A stretch of DNA of 64,000 nucleotides, taken from Bacteroidota bacterium. GTDB lineage: Bacteria; Bacteroidota; Bacteroidia; UBA8524. The position numbers and the translations under genes were made by a program. Shown one piece after another: positions 53,529 through 61,959 of the stretch (positions are counted from its first letter, which is position 1; each line of letters begins with the position of its first letter). The notes beneath the pieces are model-generated. The model made no database searches and had not been told where the DNA came from. It was given only the letters and a program-made list of their open reading frames with translations. Location: positions 1 through 64,000 of the forward strand of contig WGMZ01000053.1 in NCBI GenBank assembly GCA_016124735.1, given 5' to 3'.

Positions 53529-54353
53529 ATGGCCTTTATCAACAAAATCCTCGTACCCACAGATTTTTCTGAACCCGCTAATAATGCCCTTCGCTATGCA
53601 CGCACCCTTGCCAGCATGACGAGCGCCGAAGTAAAAGTGTTGCACGTATTTAATGTTCCCGTAGTGGATCCGTATATGCCAGGAGATACTTTGGAAATGT
53701 TGATGCAGGAAGTAAAAGCTGCCAGCGACACAAAGATGGAAGCGCTATTGGCTGAATTTGCCGGTATAAGCGGAGAATGTATACATGGATTCGTTATAGA
53801 TGATGTAATACGGTATTCAGAAGACTGGAATGCAGACCTAATTGTTATGGGAACCACCGGAGCAACCGGCGCCAAGGAAGTCTTTTTTGGCAGCAATGCT
53901 TCCGGAGTACTGGCTCAGTCGAATATCAAGGTATTAAGCATTCCGGAAGCCTTTACCGATCATAAGAAACCATCGAAAATTTGTTACGCCTCCGATTTCA
54001 CCGGAAGTGAAGAATTGCAATTTCAAATATTTATAGACCTCGCTAAAGCATGGGATTGTAGCCTTCATATTTTACATGTAGTAAGCGACGAGTTGGTTTT
54101 TACTGCGGAAAAAGCCGAAGCCATCTACAACCGCATTGCAGCGTCCAGCAATTTTAGCAATATACATTTCGAAGAGATTAGCAGCAATGAGGTAGTGGGC
54201 GCCATCGAAACCTATGTTCAGGCTACAGGAGCAGATATTTTAGGTATGGCAATCCATCGCAGGAATTTGCTGGAAAGACTCTTTACCAAAAGCAAAACAA
54301 AAACCATTGCGAACCATGCCAAAATTCCATTGTTGGCCATTAAAAAATCATAA
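53529..54353 (+). CDS. Universal stress protein, tandem USP domains
   Basis: 274 residues made of two USP domains. The first has ILVPTDFSEPANNALRYART at the start and DLIVMGTTGATGAKEVFFGS with the ATP-binding G-2x-G-9x-G(S) pattern near 105-125. The second, shorter copy begins KICYASDFTGSEELQFQI and ends GMAIHRRNLLERLFTKSKTK. The second domain lacks the full G-2x-G pattern, so ATP binding is expected in the first only. Function is in stress tolerance by family, not defined further. Divergent from the outer membrane barrel gene. Confidence 0.9.
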   Translation: MAFINKILVPTDFSEPANNALRYARTLASMTSAEVKVLHVFNVPVVDPYMPGDTLEMLMQEVKAASDTKMEALLAEFAGISGECIHGFVIDDVIRYSEDWNADLIVMGTTGATGAKEVFFGSNASGVLAQSNIKVLSIPEAFTDHKKPSKICYASDFTGSEELQFQIFIDLAKAWDCSLHILHVVSDELVFTAEKAEAIYNRIAASSNFSNIHFEEISSNEVVGAIETYVQATGADILGMAIHRRNLLERLFTKSKTKTIANHAKIPLLAIKKS

Positions 54354-54358
54354 ACAAA

Positions 54359-54373
54359 CCGGAATATTTCCGG
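54359..54373 (+). terminator. Small hairpin after the universal stress gene
   Basis: CCGGAA - TAT - TTCCGG, then CTTCATAATTC. The stem is short and the T-run weak. It may help end the preceding transcript. Confidence 0.35.
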
Positions 54374-54390
54374 CTTCATAATTCTCGGGT

Positions 54391-54398
54391 TAACTTTG
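54391..54398 (+). promoter_or_regulatory. -7 element (TAACTTTG) of the Mrp gene
   Basis: A perfect TAnnTTTG ending 6 nt before the ATG at 54405. An open frame from a TTG at 54396 lies inside the element and is rejected. Confidence 0.55.
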
Positions 54399-54404
54399 TC
54401 GCGC

Positions 54405-55478
54405 ATGCTTACCAAAGACAAAGTTCTCGAAGCACTTAGTCAGGTTATTGAACCCGATTTAAGGAAAGATTTGGTTTCCCTTGGAATGATTGAAAATCTC
54501 GTTATCGAAGGGAAACAAGTTAAATTCACTATTGTACTTACCACCCCGGCATGTCCGTTAAAAGACCTTATGGCCAATGCCTGTGTCAACGCAGTTACCA
54601 AATTGGTAGATCCAGGTGCTGAGGTTCAAATCAATTTCACTTCCCGGGTAAATACTGTGCGCCAAAACAGCGATGTACTGAAGGGAGTCAAAAATATCAT
54701 AGCAGTAGCCAGCGGAAAAGGCGGGGTTGGGAAATCTACCGTAGCCGCCAATCTGGCTTTGTCACTTGCAGAAGAAGGCGCGAAGGTCGGCCTGCTGGAT
54801 GCCGACATTTACGGTCCATCCGTACCGACTCTTTTTGGAATTTCATCGGCGCCTGAGATGAAGGAAATCGATGGGCATAATTTGATGATTCCGCTGGAAA
54901 AAAATGGTATTCGGTTGCTTTCCATTGGTTTTATGATGAAAGCAGATCAAGCCATTGTTTGGAGAGGTCCGATGATTTCCTCGGCGATTCGTCAATTTAT
55001 GAATGACGTGGCTTGGGGGAGCCTGGATTACCTTATTATTGATCTTCCTCCCGGAACAGGTGATATTCATCTAACCCTGGCGCAGCAGTTTCCGATTACC
55101 GGTGCCCTGATTGTGACAACACCTCAGGAGCTGGCACTGGCAGATGCGAGAAAAGCTGTCACTATGTTCCGGATGCAGGGCGTAGCGGTTCCATTGATAG
55201 GGGTGGTGGAAAACATGAGTTATTTTAGTCCGGAAGATCAGGAAGGAAAGCGATATTACCTTTTTGGAAAAGGTGGAGGGGAGAAACTTTCGATGGAAAC
55301 CGGGATGCCTCTTCTTGGAGAAATCCCTTTTATTGAAGCAGTGCGAGCCGCAGGAGACGAAGGCATTAACGCATTGGGACAAAATAAGGTATATACGGAG
55401 GCGTTTGCTAAATTTGCAGGAAATGTTGCCCGTCAAATCGCAGTAAAGAATGCCGGTGTATCAAGTCGATTAAAATAA
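54405..55478 (+). CDS. Mrp/NBP35-type iron-sulfur cluster carrier ATPase
   Basis: 357 residues. N-terminal MIP18/DUF59 domain (about 1-85, DLRKDLVSLGMIENLVIEG), then a P-loop ATPase with the deviant Walker A GKGGVGKSTVAANLALSLAE near 103-122 and DYLIIDLPPGTGDIHLTLAQ near 200. Eukaryotic Nbp35/Cfd1 and bacterial ApbC/Mrp carry and transfer [4Fe-4S] clusters. A CxxC in the C-terminal half is not visible, which is common in bacterial Mrp forms. The next gene, a NifU-C protein, starts at its last base, a strong Fe-S context. Confidence 0.92.
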   Translation: MLTKDKVLEALSQVIEPDLRKDLVSLGMIENLVIEGKQVKFTIVLTTPACPLKDLMANACVNAVTKLVDPGAEVQINFTSRVNTVRQNSDVLKGVKNIIAVASGKGGVGKSTVAANLALSLAEEGAKVGLLDADIYGPSVPTLFGISSAPEMKEIDGHNLMIPLEKNGIRLLSIGFMMKADQAIVWRGPMISSAIRQFMNDVAWGSLDYLIIDLPPGTGDIHLTLAQQFPITGALIVTTPQELALADARKAVTMFRMQGVAVPLIGVVENMSYFSPEDQEGKRYYLFGKGGGEKLSMETGMPLLGEIPFIEAVRAAGDEGINALGQNKVYTEAFAKFAGNVARQIAVKNAGVSSRLK

Positions 55479-55714
55479 TGGAGACTGTAGTGATTAAAGA
55501 TAAAGTTGAAGAAGTATTGGATTCCCTGAGACCCTTTTTAAAGGCCGATGGCGGTGATGTGGAGTTGGTAGAAATCGTTGATGACACAGTTCGTTTGCGA
55601 CTTTTGGGCGCGTGCAGTAATTGCTCCATGAGCAATATGACAATGAAAGCGGGCATTGAAGAAGGCATTAAAAAAGCCATTCCCGAAATCCGTCAGGTCA
55701 TTGCAATCGACTAG
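55478..55714 (+). CDS. NifU C-terminal domain (Nfu-type) Fe-S scaffold protein
   Basis: 78 residues, just the Nfu domain: LRPFLKADGGDVELVEIVDDT near 14-34 and the cluster-binding CSNCSMS near 47-53. It assembles or carries a [4Fe-4S] cluster. It begins in an overlapping start right at the end of the Mrp gene, so the two are made together and act in the same pathway. Confidence 0.92.
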   Translation: METVVIKDKVEEVLDSLRPFLKADGGDVELVEIVDDTVRLRLLGACSNCSMSNMTMKAGIEEGIKKAIPEIRQVIAID

Positions 55715-55776
55715 AGGTGTTGCTCATATCACTTTGCTTTTTATTTTTGCTTTCCATTTTAAAATACACAGCTATA

Positions 55777-57723
55777 ATGCGTTCTGTAATAATCACGCTT
55801 TTTACTTTAGGATTTTTGAGCCTTAACCTGAATGCTCAGCAGGCCAAACCCCTTTTTACATACGGTTCAGACACCGTTTATACCGACGAATTCGTGCGGG
55901 TATTTTTGAAAAACAACAAACTGGAGGAACAAAACGACTCCAGTATTCGTGCTTACCTTAATTTATACATCAATTTTAAGTTGAAGGTAGCCGAAGCAGA
56001 AAGTCTGAAATTGGATGAAAATCCAGCTTTCCAGCAAGAACTTGCCGGCTACCGCGAGCAATTGAGTCGCTCCTACATGACCGACACCAGTCTTACTTCT
56101 AAGCTGGTAGACGAGGCATACGACCGGATGAAATCGGAGGTTCGCGCCTCACATATTCTGATCCTGGTTGGCCCGAACGCTTTGCCTAAAGATACCATGC
56201 GAGCCTGGGAAAGAATTTCTGATTTGCGTAAAAAGGCCGTCGGCGGATACAATTTTGACACCCTGGCTTATTACAATTCAGAGGATCCATCTGCCAAAAC
56301 AAATTATGGCGACCTCGGCTATTTCACTGCTTTTGAGATGATTTATCCATTTGAAACCATGGCCTTCCAAACCAAGCCTGGCGATATCTCTCCCATTTTC
56401 CGCACCGATTTTGGCTACCATATTCTCAAAGTAGCTGATAAACGTCCCAATCGCGGTGAAGTGCGCGTAGCACATTTGATGATTCGTTTGAATCCCAATG
56501 CGAAAGAAGAAGAAATTTTAACAGCGAAGAGAAAGGCAGATAGTCTCTATTCTCTTTTAAATCAGGGAGCCGATTGGAACAAAACTGTTCGCACCTATTC
56601 TGATGATGCAAGCAGTAGTGGCAATGGTGGCGAACTCAACTGGATTCGATCCAATTCTCCTGTTGCTGAACCGTTTAGAGAAGCGGCATTTGGACTTGAC
56701 AGTGTGGGAGAAATTTCCAAACCTGTGTTAACAGAATACGGATGGCATATCATCAAATTGCTGGAAAAGAAACCCCTGCCTCCCAAATCGGAACTTGCAG
56801 ATCGCCTGAAAATGCAGGTAAATCGAGAGCCTGAAAGAGTGCGTATGAGCCAGGAAGCTCTGGTAAAGAAGTTCAAAGCCTCTAATGGATTTGAAGAAAA
56901 TACGAAAAATGTAAAATCGCTGTATCTGCCTATCGACTCCAGCATTATCCGAGGAACATTCAAGGCCAATATGGTGAAAGAACCAGAAACAATCTTGTTC
57001 ACCATCGGTACACGCAGCGTAACGAATACCGCATTCTATCAATACGCAGAACAATACCAGACTCCTCAAAACACCAGCATCCAAAGTGCGGTAGCAAATC
57101 TTTATAAAGGATTTGTTGCCAAAGAGGTATTGCAATATGAAAAAGATAACCTTGAAGCTTTCTTTCCCGACTTCAAGAATTTGATGGAAGAATACCATGA
57201 TGGAATTCTGTTGTTCAATTTAACTCAACAAAAAGTCTGGGATAAAGCAGTTGAAGATACAGTGGGTCTCAAAAACTTCTATGAGGCCCATAAAAATGAG
57301 TACCAGTGGAAAGATCGCCTGCAGGCCACCATCTACGAGTGCAACAATAAAAAGACGTACAAATTGACGCGCAAATTGCTTCATAAGCATTTGGAAAATG
57401 TAGACATCTCCCAACAGGTAAATGAGAAAAATCCATTGAGCCTTGTCATCAAGCATTCCAAATTCGAAAAAGGAGAAAACGCCCAGGTCGATCAAATTGA
57501 ATGGAAGAAGGGAACGCACACTGTCAAAACAGAGGATGGTAAATATTATATCATCGTAGTTTCAGAGGTAATTCCGGCTGGGCCTAAAGCTTTCAATGAA
57601 GTGAAAGGACTGATGACCGGGAAGTATCAGGACGAATTGGAGCGCCAATGGATTGAAGAACTCAAGGCCAAATATCCGGTAGTAGTAAACACTGAGGTGC
57701 TCAAACAAATTTCCCCTAAATAA
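55777..57723 (+). CDS. Periplasmic peptidyl-prolyl isomerase with two parvulin domains
   Basis: 648 residues from the ATG at 55777. The signal peptide MRSVIITLFTLGFLSLNLNA ends at an AQ site. A SurA-type N-terminal helical domain (about 25-115) is followed by two parvulin (PpiC) domains: ASHILILVG then YGDLGYFTAFEMIYPFETMA, and VAHLMIRLN then GNGGELNWIRSNSPVAEPF. A long C-terminal region with HIIKLLEKKPLP and further charged helices completes it. The frame opens 20 codons earlier, but that part lacks a signal. It leads into two related genes (overlap 1 nt and 16 nt), so a periplasmic folding cluster is likely. Confidence 0.85.
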   Translation: MRSVIITLFTLGFLSLNLNAQQAKPLFTYGSDTVYTDEFVRVFLKNNKLEEQNDSSIRAYLNLYINFKLKVAEAESLKLDENPAFQQELAGYREQLSRSYMTDTSLTSKLVDEAYDRMKSEVRASHILILVGPNALPKDTMRAWERISDLRKKAVGGYNFDTLAYYNSEDPSAKTNYGDLGYFTAFEMIYPFETMAFQTKPGDISPIFRTDFGYHILKVADKRPNRGEVRVAHLMIRLNPNAKEEEILTAKRKADSLYSLLNQGADWNKTVRTYSDDASSSGNGGELNWIRSNSPVAEPFREAAFGLDSVGEISKPVLTEYGWHIIKLLEKKPLPPKSELADRLKMQVNREPERVRMSQEALVKKFKASNGFEENTKNVKSLYLPIDSSIIRGTFKANMVKEPETILFTIGTRSVTNTAFYQYAEQYQTPQNTSIQSAVANLYKGFVAKEVLQYEKDNLEAFFPDFKNLMEEYHDGILLFNLTQQKVWDKAVEDTVGLKNFYEAHKNEYQWKDRLQATIYECNNKKTYKLTRKLLHKHLENVDISQQVNEKNPLSLVIKHSKFEKGENAQVDQIEWKKGTHTVKTEDGKYYIIVVSEVIPAGPKAFNEVKGLMTGKYQDELERQWIEELKAKYPVVVNTEVLKQISPK

Positions 57724-58580
57724 TGCAACAACTGGCAGCAAGGCTTCTCCTGGCTGTAGCATTGCTGCCAGCCTGCAAACAAGCGGTTGAGACTTCGCAG
57801 AACGACGGCGTATTGGCCCGTGTATACGATGTGAGTTTGTCGATTGACGACCTACCATCAGATGTACGGGAAAAAGCAAAAGGGAACGACAGTTTGTCTC
57901 TGCTCAAAGTCTATGTGAACAATTGGGTAAAACAGCAGGTATCACTTCATAAGGCCAAGCAAAATATTGGGGATGAATTTCCCGACATTGAAGCAAAGGT
58001 CAGAGACTACAGAAACAGCCTGATCATCTACGAATACCATCGCGCATTATTCGAGCAAATGCTGGATACGAGCGTGTCAGAAGATGAAATGTTGGCCTAC
58101 TATGAAAAAAATCAAAAAAATTTTGAACTAAAACGCAACATTGTTCGTCTCAGGTATGTGAAGCTTCCATTGGAAGCAGAAAATATGGCAAAAGCCAGAA
58201 AATGGTTTTTGTCGGAAGACGCTTCCGACCGATTCAAGCTTCTGGATTATTGCGCCCAGCATGCTGTGAATACCTTTCTGGATGAAGAATCCTGGTTGTC
58301 TTTCGATGACCTGCTCAAAGAGATTCCATTGGCGCACTATGACCAGGAGCGGTTTCTGAGAAGCAACAAGTTTGTAGAATTAAAAGACAATGACTTTGTG
58401 TACTGGCTTTATATTCATGACTTTCGGATAAAGAGTGGGGTCTCCCCGTTTGAGTTTGAACAAGAGAGGATACGAAACATTCTCATCAACAAACGCAAAC
58501 TGAAACTACTGGAAGAAGTGGAAGGGTCTTTGATGAAGGAAGCAGAGTCGGAAAACGCGATACAATGGTTGGTAGACTGA
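57723..58580 (+). CDS. Lipoprotein related to parvulin N-terminal domains
   Basis: 285 residues. Lipobox LLPAC with Cys near 18 after a short hydrophobic stretch. The rest is helical (VNNWVKQQVSLHKAKQNIGD, YEYHRALFEQMLDTSVSEDE) like the chaperone part of SurA or PpiD-type proteins. No complete parvulin domain with the usual HIL and GGDLG motifs can be seen, so isomerase activity is unlikely. The start shares a base with the stop of the first parvulin gene and the end overlaps the next gene by 16 bp. A chaperone anchored to a membrane is the inferred role. Confidence 0.7.
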   Translation: MQQLAARLLLAVALLPACKQAVETSQNDGVLARVYDVSLSIDDLPSDVREKAKGNDSLSLLKVYVNNWVKQQVSLHKAKQNIGDEFPDIEAKVRDYRNSLIIYEYHRALFEQMLDTSVSEDEMLAYYEKNQKNFELKRNIVRLRYVKLPLEAENMAKARKWFLSEDASDRFKLLDYCAQHAVNTFLDEESWLSFDDLLKEIPLAHYDQERFLRSNKFVELKDNDFVYWLYIHDFRIKSGVSPFEFEQERIRNILINKRKLKLLEEVEGSLMKEAESENAIQWLVD

Positions 58581-59932
58581 GTATAATTATTATTCTTTTC
58601 GGTATAGGAGGCAGCTGCTTACAAGCCCAGCCTGTTGAATCCCCCCAGATTGTCGATGAAATAGTAGCCATAGTGGGCGACAATTACATTCTGCGGAGTG
58701 ATATAGAGAAAGAGATTGAAACGCTGCGCGAACAAATGGGTAAAGAGTTCGTACATGATTCTCTCCGAATGGAAATCCTTGACCAACTGATTGCTAAAAA
58801 GCTTCTCTTATACAAAGCACAAATTGATTCGGTCGAAATTTCCGATGATATGGTAGACTCCAAAATTGAAGAGCGGCTCAATTATATCCTCAGTCATTTC
58901 GGTGGAGACGAACGGGCATTGGAGAAATATCTTAAGATGACCATTCCAGAATTCAAGGCGAAAACACGTCCGAAAATCAAGGAACAACTGCTGATTCAGC
59001 AGATGCAAAGTCAGATTATAAAAGAAGTCAAAGTGAGCCCTGCTGAAGTCAGGAATTATTTTCGCGATATTAGTAAAGACTCGTTGCCTCCAGTACCCGA
59101 AGAAGTGGAAGTGGCGCAAATTATCATTGCACCCCAGGTTTCTGATTTTGCCTGGGATTACGCCAAAGAGGTAGCAACGAATCTTCGAGAGCGCCTGGTT
59201 CAGGGAGCAAATTTTTGTGTCTTAGCACATACTTATTCAGATGATCCTGGCAGCTCCGGCAAGTGCGGAGAGCTCGGTTTTTTCAAAAGAGGCAAGATGG
59301 TTCCTGAATTTGAAGCCGCCGCATTTTCCCTGGAAAAGGATAGTCTCTCTAAAATCATCCGAAGCCAATATGGCTATCATATCATCCAATTATTGGACCG
59401 ACGTGGTGAAAGCGTAAGTGTGAGGCATATTCTTATTGCTCCTGAAATGCTGGAAACAGATTTAGCCGATGCCCGAAATCGTCTGGACAGTATCCGTTCG
59501 GAAATACTTGCAGGCACCATTTCATTCAAGGAAGCAGCAGTTAAATATTCCAGCGATGAGTATTCTTCCGGTAAAGGAGGTTTATTGATGGATTATTCAA
59601 GTGGTGAAACGAAAATTCCCGTGGGAAATCTTGAGAAAGAAGTGTTTTTGCGCATCAAAGACTTGAAACCCGGAGAGGTATCACAGGTTTATGTTACCAG
59701 AGGGCAAGACGGAAAGGAGATGTACATCATCTATAATTTAATTTCAGAATCACCACCTCACCGTCCCAGTCTTGAAACAGATTATTTAAAAATTCAGAAC
59801 GCAGCACTTGAACAAAAAAAGGCAACCGCGCTGGAAGACTGGATGGATAAAAACAAGACTCAATATTATATTCATATTAGCGAGCGTTATTCGAATGCTC
59901 CGGAGTTGGCACATTGGAAAAAAGATAAATAA
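58565..59932 (+). CDS. SurA-like periplasmic chaperone / peptidyl-prolyl isomerase
   Basis: 455 residues. Signal peptide (LSIIIILFGIGGSCLQAQ), SurA N-terminal domain (QIVDEIVAIVGDNYILRSDI, the start typical of SurA) and two parvulin domains: VAQIIIAPQ with SGKCGELGFFKRGKMVPEFE, then VRHILIAPEM with SGKGGLLMDYSSG. The C-terminal chaperone helix follows. It helps fold outer membrane proteins. Order SurA N, parvulin, parvulin matches the E. coli protein. It overlaps the lipoprotein gene by 16 bp. Confidence 0.92.
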   Translation: MVGRLSIIIILFGIGGSCLQAQPVESPQIVDEIVAIVGDNYILRSDIEKEIETLREQMGKEFVHDSLRMEILDQLIAKKLLLYKAQIDSVEISDDMVDSKIEERLNYILSHFGGDERALEKYLKMTIPEFKAKTRPKIKEQLLIQQMQSQIIKEVKVSPAEVRNYFRDISKDSLPPVPEEVEVAQIIIAPQVSDFAWDYAKEVATNLRERLVQGANFCVLAHTYSDDPGSSGKCGELGFFKRGKMVPEFEAAAFSLEKDSLSKIIRSQYGYHIIQLLDRRGESVSVRHILIAPEMLETDLADARNRLDSIRSEILAGTISFKEAAVKYSSDEYSSGKGGLLMDYSSGETKIPVGNLEKEVFLRIKDLKPGEVSQVYVTRGQDGKEMYIIYNLISESPPHRPSLETDYLKIQNAALEQKKATALEDWMDKNKTQYYIHISERYSNAPELAHWKKDK

Positions 59933-59935
59933 ACT

Positions 59936-60898
59936 ATGCAAGTATCTAATGAAGTGCAGGCTGCCCAGGAATTGGCAGATATTCATAAAAAGTTAAAAGC
60001 CGAAATAAGCAAGGTCATCGTTGGTCAGGAGGAGGTTATTGACCAGGTGCTTCTTAGCCTCTTTTGCAATGGTCATAGCTTGCTGGTTGGGGTTCCGGGA
60101 CTTGCCAAAACATTATTAATCAAAACCATATCGGAAGCTCTCGATCTTCAATTCAACCGCATTCAGTTTACTCCTGATCTGATGCCAAGCGATATTATCG
60201 GGTCAGAGATACTTGATGAACAACGGCAGTTTCGATTTATCCGCGGACCCTTGTTCGCAAATATCATCCTGGCAGATGAGATCAACCGAACTCCACCAAA
60301 AACACAAGCGGCTTTGCTTGAGGCCATGCAGGAAAAAAATGTCACTGCTGCAGGCCATGAGCATGCTCTTCCCCGACCATTTTTCGTCCTTGCCACCCAA
60401 AACCCGATAGAGCAAGAAGGAACATATCCACTTCCGGAAGCCCAGCTTGACCGCTTTATGTTTCACATCGTGTTAGACTATCCTCGGTTTGAAGAAGAAG
60501 TAATGGTGGTTAAAAGCACTACGGGAGGGCCAAGCGAAAAAGTAAATAAAGTTCTGGATGAGAGTTCACTGCTGCGCTTTCAGGATTTGATTCGTCAGGT
60601 TCCTGTTAGTGACAATGTGGTGGAATATGCTGTAAAACTGGTCAGTAAAACACGTCCCAATACCACACATGCCACCGATAAAGTGAACGAATTTCTGGCT
60701 TATGGAGCAGGGCCACGTGCATCTCAAAACCTTATTCTGGTGGCCAAAGGCCATGCCTTGATGCAGGGTAAATTTTCTCCGGACATTGAAGATGTTCAAG
60801 CTGTGGCGGAGCCCATTCTTCGCCACAGAATCGTGCGTAATTATAAAGCAGAAGCCGAAGGGATCAGTGTAGAAGCGATTATTCAATCGCTGTTCTAA
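59936..60898 (+). CDS. MoxR-family AAA+ ATPase
   Basis: 320 residues. Walker A GVPGLAKTLLIKT near 51-63, Walker B with ILADEINRTPPKTQAALLEAM near 110-130, sensor 1 in LATQNPIEQEGTYPLPEAQL near 151-170, then the C-terminal lid with ARGPRASQNLILVAKGHALM-like content. MoxR proteins help assemble metalloenzymes or membrane complexes, often with vWA-domain partners, none of which is in this window. It starts 3 nt after the SurA stop and overlaps the convergent kinase gene by 4 bp. Confidence 0.93.
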   Translation: MQVSNEVQAAQELADIHKKLKAEISKVIVGQEEVIDQVLLSLFCNGHSLLVGVPGLAKTLLIKTISEALDLQFNRIQFTPDLMPSDIIGSEILDEQRQFRFIRGPLFANIILADEINRTPPKTQAALLEAMQEKNVTAAGHEHALPRPFFVLATQNPIEQEGTYPLPEAQLDRFMFHIVLDYPRFEEEVMVVKSTTGGPSEKVNKVLDESSLLRFQDLIRQVPVSDNVVEYAVKLVSKTRPNTTHATDKVNEFLAYGAGPRASQNLILVAKGHALMQGKFSPDIEDVQAVAEPILRHRIVRNYKAEAEGISVEAIIQSLF

Positions 60899-61818
60899 AT
60901 CATTTCCAACTCTACCTGAGAGAGTTTCATAAACTCTTTGGCACGTGCCTGTATTTCTTCATTTGTAAGCGATTCCAGCCGCTCTGTGCCAAATTTTTCC
61001 ACACAGAATGAGGCCATGACAGATCCATAGATGATGGCGCGTTTCATATTCTCGAAAGATACGTCTTCTGTGCTGGCGAGGTAGCCGATGAATCCGCCTG
61101 CAAAGGTATCTCCGGCCCCGGTTGGGTCGAATACTTCTTCCAGAGGCAAAGCCGGAGCAAAGAAGACCTCGTTTTGATGGAACAACAAAGCACCGTGTTC
61201 TCCTTTTTTGATAATGAGGAAGGAAGGCCCCATGGCCATAATCTTGCGGGCTGCTCTCACCAAAGAATATTCTTCGGAAAGTTGTCTCGCTTCTTCGTCA
61301 TTGATTGTCAAGACATCCACTACTTTCAGTGTTTCGCGAAGATCATCCATGGCAATTTCCATCCAGAAATTCATCGTATCCATTACGACCAATCGCGGTC
61401 TTTCTTTCAGGCGGTCAATGACCGTTTTTTGAGTTGCCGGGGTTAGGTTTCCAAGCATTAAAAATTCGCATTCCTGATACGATTCAGGAAGGATCGGATC
61501 AAAATTTTCCAGTACGTTGAGTTCAGTAATCAGCGTATCGCGGCTGTTCATGTCGTTGTGATAGCGGCCAGACCAAAAAAATGATTTTTCCCCTTTTTTT
61601 ATTTGCAATCCATCCGTGTTGATTCCCCTGGATTTTAATAAATCAATCTTATTTTGAGGAAAATCTTCACCAACTACGGCGACAAGGTTCGTATTTTTTG
61701 TAAAATAGGAAGATGACAATGAAATATATGTTGCGGCACCACCTATAATTTTTTCCGTTTTTCCGAAAGGCGTTTCAATTGCATCGAATGCTACGGAACC
61801 AATTACCAATAAACTCAT
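60895..61818 (-). CDS. PfkB-family carbohydrate kinase
   Basis: 307 residues of ribokinase fold. PfkB signature 2 is visible as DPTGAGDTFAGGFIGYLAS near 233-251 with the catalytic Asp. The N-terminal sugar-binding region GGAATYISLSSSYFTKN near 26-42 resembles signature 1. Family members phosphorylate sugars, nucleosides or adenosine. The substrate here cannot be stated. Converges with the MoxR gene with a 4-bp overlap and has a TTTG-20-CATATTTG promoter. Confidence 0.9.
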   Translation of the reverse strand: MSLLVIGSVAFDAIETPFGKTEKIIGGAATYISLSSSYFTKNTNLVAVVGEDFPQNKIDLLKSRGINTDGLQIKKGEKSFFWSGRYHNDMNSRDTLITELNVLENFDPILPESYQECEFLMLGNLTPATQKTVIDRLKERPRLVVMDTMNFWMEIAMDDLRETLKVVDVLTINDEEARQLSEEYSLVRAARKIMAMGPSFLIIKKGEHGALLFHQNEVFFAPALPLEEVFDPTGAGDTFAGGFIGYLASTEDVSFENMKRAIIYGSVMASFCVEKFGTERLESLTNEEIQARAKEFMKLSQVELEMI

Positions 61819-61829
61819 AGTTTTTTCTG

Positions 61830-61861
61830 CAAATATGAAAAACTAGCCATTAGTTCCCAAA
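61830..61861 (-). promoter_or_regulatory. Promoter of the PfkB-family kinase gene
   Basis: On the minus strand: TTTG (61861-61858), 20-nt spacer, CATATTTG (61837-61830), one mismatch from TAnnTTTG, 11 nt before the ATG. Confidence 0.5.
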
Positions 61862-61938
61862 CTTATTGATAACGAATATTTTTTATAAAAGCAAGGCTTT
61901 TCATAGTATTTTAACGTCATTTTCCTAACATCGTGCTT

Positions 61939-61946
61939 TAATTTTG
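61939..61946 (+). promoter_or_regulatory. -7 element (TAATTTTG) of the repeat protein gene
   Basis: A perfect TAnnTTTG, 13 nt before the ATG at 61960 of the large repeat protein gene that continues beyond the window. Confidence 0.55.
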
Positions 61947-61959
61947 GGATACTAATCCT

